Shown here in pieces: positions 5,395-7,584 of a DNA stretch of 7,584 nt (position 1 is the first letter of the stretch; each line of letters begins with the position of its first letter). A program made the translations under genes and the position numbers. Source of the DNA: Streptomyces sp. NRRL WC-3549 (GTDB lineage Bacteria > Actinomycetota > Actinomycetes > Streptomycetales > Streptomycetaceae); contig NZ_KL585443.1 in the NCBI RefSeq assembly GCF_000721935.1, forward strand, positions 17,889-25,472, read 5' to 3'. Below the pieces are notes generated by a model that saw nothing but the letters and a program-made list of their open reading frames with translations, had not been told where the DNA came from and did no database searches.

Positions 5395-6858
5395 TCAGGC
5401 GTTCTCCTGCCGCGCGGAGAGCGGCGCGGCGATGTCCTCCAGGGGCTGCCGTTCGGCCGCGACCGCGAAGAAGAGGGCGACCAGTCCGCCCGCCACCATC
5501 AGGGAGGCGCCGATGCAGAACGCCAGGACGGTGTCGCCGACGACGCCGCTCTGGGTGAGGTCCGCGAAGATCAGCGGGCCGGTGATGCCTCCGGCCGCGG
5601 TGCCGACGGCGTAGAAGAAGGCGATGGCCATGGCCCTCGTCTCCATGGGGAAGACCTCGCTGACGGTCAGGTACGCGGAACTGGCACCGGCGGAGGCGAA
5701 GAACAGGACCACGCACCAGCACCCGGTCATGGTGACGGCGGTCAGCGTCCCCGCGCCGAACAGCGCGGCGGTGCCGAAGAGCAGCACGCCGGAGAGGATG
5801 TAGGTGCCGGAGATCATCGGTTTGCGGCCCACCGTGTCGAAGAGCCTGCCCAGGGAGAGGGGCCCCAGGAAGTTGCAGAAGGCGATGACGGCGAAGTAGT
5901 AGCCGGTGGCACCGCTGGAGACGTCGAAGAACTTCACCAGGATCGAACCGAAACCGAAGGTGACGGCGTTGTAGAGGAAGGCCTGGCCGATGAAGAGGGC
6001 CAGGCCGAGCACGGCACGCTTGGGGTAGGAGCGGAAGACCGTGCGGGCGATCAGGCCGAAGCCGATGCTGCGGCGCTGCCGCACGGTGATCTCCTGCTCG
6101 GCGGGCGGCAGGGCGCGGCCGGTCTCCTTCTCGACCTCCTGCTCCACCCCTTCGACCAGTTCCTCCGCGGCCCGGTCGTGGCCGTGGATGAACATCCAGC
6201 GCGGACTCTCCGGGACGTGGCGGCGCACCAGCATGATGACGAGTCCGAGGACCACGCCCAGCGCGAAGGTGAGCCGCCAGCCGATGTCCTTGGGGAAGAT
6301 GTCGGTGTTCAGGGCGAGCACGGAGAGCAGTGAGCCGGCCATCGCGCCGAGCCAGAAGCTGCCGTTGATGATGAGGTCGACGCGGCCCCGGTACTTGCTG
6401 GGGATCAGCTCGTCGATGGCCGAGTTGATCGCCGCGTACTCCCCGCCGATGCCGAAGCCCGTGAAGAAGCGGAAGAGGAAGAACCACCAGGCCGAGAACG
6501 AGACGGCGGTGAGCGCGGTGGCCGCCAGGTAGACGGCGAGGGTGATGAGGAAGAGTTTCTTGCGGCCGAAGCGGTCGGTGAGCCAGCCGAAGACCAGCGC
6601 GCCCGAGCAGGCACCCGCCACGTACAGGGCGGCGGCGATGCCGGTGACCTGGGCGTCGGTGATGGGCAGTCCGCTGCCGTCCTCGGAGAGCCGGCTGGCG
6701 ATGTTGCCGACGACCGTGACTTCCAGGCCGTCCAGGATCCACACCGTGCCGAGGCCGATCACGATCATCCAGTGCCACCGCGACCAGGGCAGCCGGTCCA
6801 GGCGCGCCGGGATCCTGGTCGTGACGGTCCGCCCGTCCGTCGTGCCGGTGCCGCTCAT
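5395..6858 (-). CDS. MFS transporter, sugar-porter/metabolite:H+ symporter type
   Basis: The product has 487 residues with about 12 membrane segments in two halves separated by a long polar loop (about 211-280), the layout of major facilitator superfamily carriers. MFS signatures: GWLTDRFGRKK (91-101) in the loop between helices 2 and 3, RFFTGFGIGGEYAA (130-143), PESPRW (216-221) ending the N-terminal half, the second-half GRLFDTVGRKP (337-347), and SEVFPMETRA (400-409). PESPRW and the E-x-F-P-x-x-x-R pattern are typical of the sugar porter and related organic-acid or aromatic-acid symporter groups. D43 in helix 1 (WILDGLE) resembles the helix-1 acidic residue of acid:H+ symporters. The substrate cannot be told. 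ATG 6858 follows GAGGAGG by 4 nt. The gene lies 147 bp upstream of the SDR gene on the same strand and diverges from the sigma-factor gene. Confidence 0.9.
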   Translation of the reverse strand: MSGTGTTDGRTVTTRIPARLDRLPWSRWHWMIVIGLGTVWILDGLEVTVVGNIASRLSEDGSGLPITDAQVTGIAAALYVAGACSGALVFGWLTDRFGRKKLFLITLAVYLAATALTAVSFSAWWFFLFRFFTGFGIGGEYAAINSAIDELIPSKYRGRVDLIINGSFWLGAMAGSLLSVLALNTDIFPKDIGWRLTFALGVVLGLVIMLVRRHVPESPRWMFIHGHDRAAEELVEGVEQEVEKETGRALPPAEQEITVRQRRSIGFGLIARTVFRSYPKRAVLGLALFIGQAFLYNAVTFGFGSILVKFFDVSSGATGYYFAVIAFCNFLGPLSLGRLFDTVGRKPMISGTYILSGVLLFGTAALFGAGTLTAVTMTGCWCVVLFFASAGASSAYLTVSEVFPMETRAMAIAFFYAVGTAAGGITGPLIFADLTQSGVVGDTVLAFCIGASLMVAGGLVALFFAVAAERQPLEDIAAPLSARQENA

Positions 6859-6993
6859 GGGGCCTCCTCAGGCTCTCCGGAAAATCCACAGGTGCCCTGA
6901 ATGAGGCCTGACTCACACATCTCTCGCCGACCTCATCGGACAAATCAACACGAAATATGACGAAGCATTACTTCTGTTGGCCGATCGAGGGAG

Positions 6994-7024
6994 TCTTCTC
7001 CCGGCGGATTCCACCGGGAGAAGA
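6994..7024. repeat. Perfect 11-bp inverted repeat (TCTTCTCCCGG / CCGGGAGAAGA)
   Basis: Arms 6994-7004 and 7014-7024 are fully complementary around a 9-nt centre (CGGATTCCA). It lies 82 bp upstream of the sigma-factor ATG and about 135 bp upstream of the transporter ATG. No U-tract follows on either strand and no gene ends here, so a terminator is unlikely. It may be an operator for a dimeric regulator or a hairpin in the sigma gene's leader. Confidence 0.6.
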
Positions 7025-7090
7025 ACACCTTGACTTCGGTGGGCATGACTTCCGCGAGCCGGGGAAGGTGCCGGTCGATACACCGGATCC

Positions 7091-7097
7091 AGGGAGG
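7091..7097 (+). promoter_or_regulatory. Ribosome binding site of the sigma-factor gene
   Basis: AGGGAGG ends 8 nt before the ATG at 7106. It fixes this ATG as the start in preference to the in-frame ATG three codons later. Confidence 0.7.
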
Positions 7098-7105
7098 GTG
7101 ACACC

Positions 7106-7584
7106 ATGACGGCCATGTCAGTGCGGACCACCGAAGCGATCGGCACGGCGGTACCGCGGTGCGACGGGGCGGACGCGGGTTCCCACGAGGCCGCCCTTCC
7201 GTGGATCGAGGACGCCGGGAAGGTCGCCCCGCAGGACGCCCGGGCGCTGTCGAAGCACTTCTTCGACCGGCTCCAGACCCTCGAAGAGGGCACCCACGAG
7301 TACCAGTACGCGCGCAACACCCTCATCGAGATGAATCTCTCACTGGTGCGCTTCGCCGCCTCGCGGTTCCGCAACCGCGGCGGGGACGACACCGAGGACA
7401 TCGTCCAGGTCGGCACGATCGGTCTGATCAAGGCGATCGACCGGTTCGACCTGACGCGCGAGGTCGAGTTCGCGACCTTCGCCGTCCCCTACATCGTCGG
7501 TGAGATCAAGCGCTTCTTCCGTGACACCACCTGGTCCGTCCATGTGCCGCGCCGGCTCCAGGAGCTGCGGGTGGAGCTCGCGAA
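7106..7584 (+). CDS. SigB/SigF-type (group 3, stress/sporulation) RNA polymerase sigma factor, N-terminal part
   Basis: The frame is open from ATG 7106 to the right edge (159 complete codons). After a variable N-terminal tail (1-45), the family core begins with DARALSKHFFDRLQTLEEGT (44-63). Region 2 follows: LIEMNLSLVRFAASRFRNRG (73-92), the core-RNA-polymerase-binding part DDTEDIVQVGTIGLIKAIDR (94-113), FDLTREVEFATFAVPYIVGE (114-133), and the -10 recognition part IKRFFRDTTWSVHVPRRLQE (134-153). Region 3 and the helix-turn-helix region 4 lie beyond the edge. The Streptomyces SigB/F/G group directs stress and spore genes and is usually held by anti-sigma factors released through SpoIIE-type phosphatases. 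No anti-sigma or antagonist gene is visible here. Streptomyces has many paralogues, so the exact member cannot be named. Confidence 0.9.
   Translation, partial: MTAMSVRTTEAIGTAVPRCDGADAGSHEAALPWIEDAGKVAPQDARALSKHFFDRLQTLEEGTHEYQYARNTLIEMNLSLVRFAASRFRNRGGDDTEDIVQVGTIGLIKAIDRFDLTREVEFATFAVPYIVGEIKRFFRDTTWSVHVPRRLQELRVELA

Larger units (their letters stand above)
6859..7105. promoter_or_regulatory. Divergent control region between transporter and sigma-factor genes
   Basis: This 247-bp gap separates the starts of two divergent genes and should hold promoters for both. The stretch at about 6938-6982 is clearly AT-richer than its surroundings, as expected of a promoter zone. TTGACT at 7030-7035 resembles a -35 but has no acceptable -10 after it. 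I found no SigB-type GGGTA -10 on either strand. The heptamer TGACTTC occurs at 7031-7037 and 7046-7052 as a direct repeat with 15-bp spacing. Confidence 0.45.

Noticed and set aside
3403..6333. Very long open frame on the plus strand (over 970 codons)
   Set aside because: It is antisense to the SDR and transporter genes, which have clear families, motifs and ribosome binding sites. Its translation is low-complexity Gly/Arg/Asp/Val-rich, as expected from the opposite strand of GC-rich genes.
7031..7052. Direct repeat TGACTTC with 15-bp spacing upstream of the sigma-factor gene
   Set aside because: Seven-bp repeats at this distance are common by chance, and neither copy belongs to a recognisable promoter.

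Overview
The window looks like chromosomal DNA from Streptomyces or a close relative. Base composition is very GC-rich, third codon positions are almost all G or C, GTG is used as a start, GGAG-type ribosome binding sites are common, and the genes are recognisable actinobacterial families. I saw no TTA codon in the coding frames I read, and no tRNA, rRNA, IS element, CRISPR array or phage signature. It reads as ordinary chromosome with some poorly characterised genes.

Layout, left to right. (1) At 1-229 on the minus strand is the N-terminus of a protein resembling PAS-containing SpoIIE/PP2C-type phosphatases; it runs off the left edge. (2) A control region at 230-361 holds two nearly identical 14-bp palindromes (TTGAACGCGTTCAA and TTGAACGTGTTCAA), centres 44 bp apart. 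The first overlaps the -35 of a plausible promoter for the rightward operon. They look like operators for a TetR-like dimeric repressor that is not encoded in the window. (3) A tight rightward operon (362-3165) encodes a YndJ-like membrane protein, a DUF1990 protein (ATGA overlap) and a lipase-maturation-factor (LMF1) family membrane protein. It ends in a 22-bp-stem terminator that includes the last stop codon.

(4) At 3236-3409 on the minus strand is a 57-codon gene of unknown function, recognisable by its strong GGAG site before a GTG start and its GC3 bias. About 300 bp with no gene lie upstream of it. (5) At 3757-5247 (minus) is an unusual SDR-family protein with an N-terminal four-cysteine zinc-binding motif, a roughly 90-residue insertion in the fold and Thr where the catalytic Tyr belongs. 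(6) At 5395-6858 (minus) is an MFS metabolite/sugar-porter-type transporter. (7) From 7106 to the right edge (plus) is the first part of a SigB/SigF-type stress sigma factor. It is divergent from the transporter across a 247-bp region with an AT-rich patch and a perfect 11-bp inverted repeat.

The three-gene envelope operon under twin operators is the one clear functional unit. The SDR and transporter may be co-expressed, but the 147-bp gap makes this uncertain. A phosphatase-like gene and a SigB-type sigma factor at opposite ends fit general stress signalling, but nothing here links them directly.
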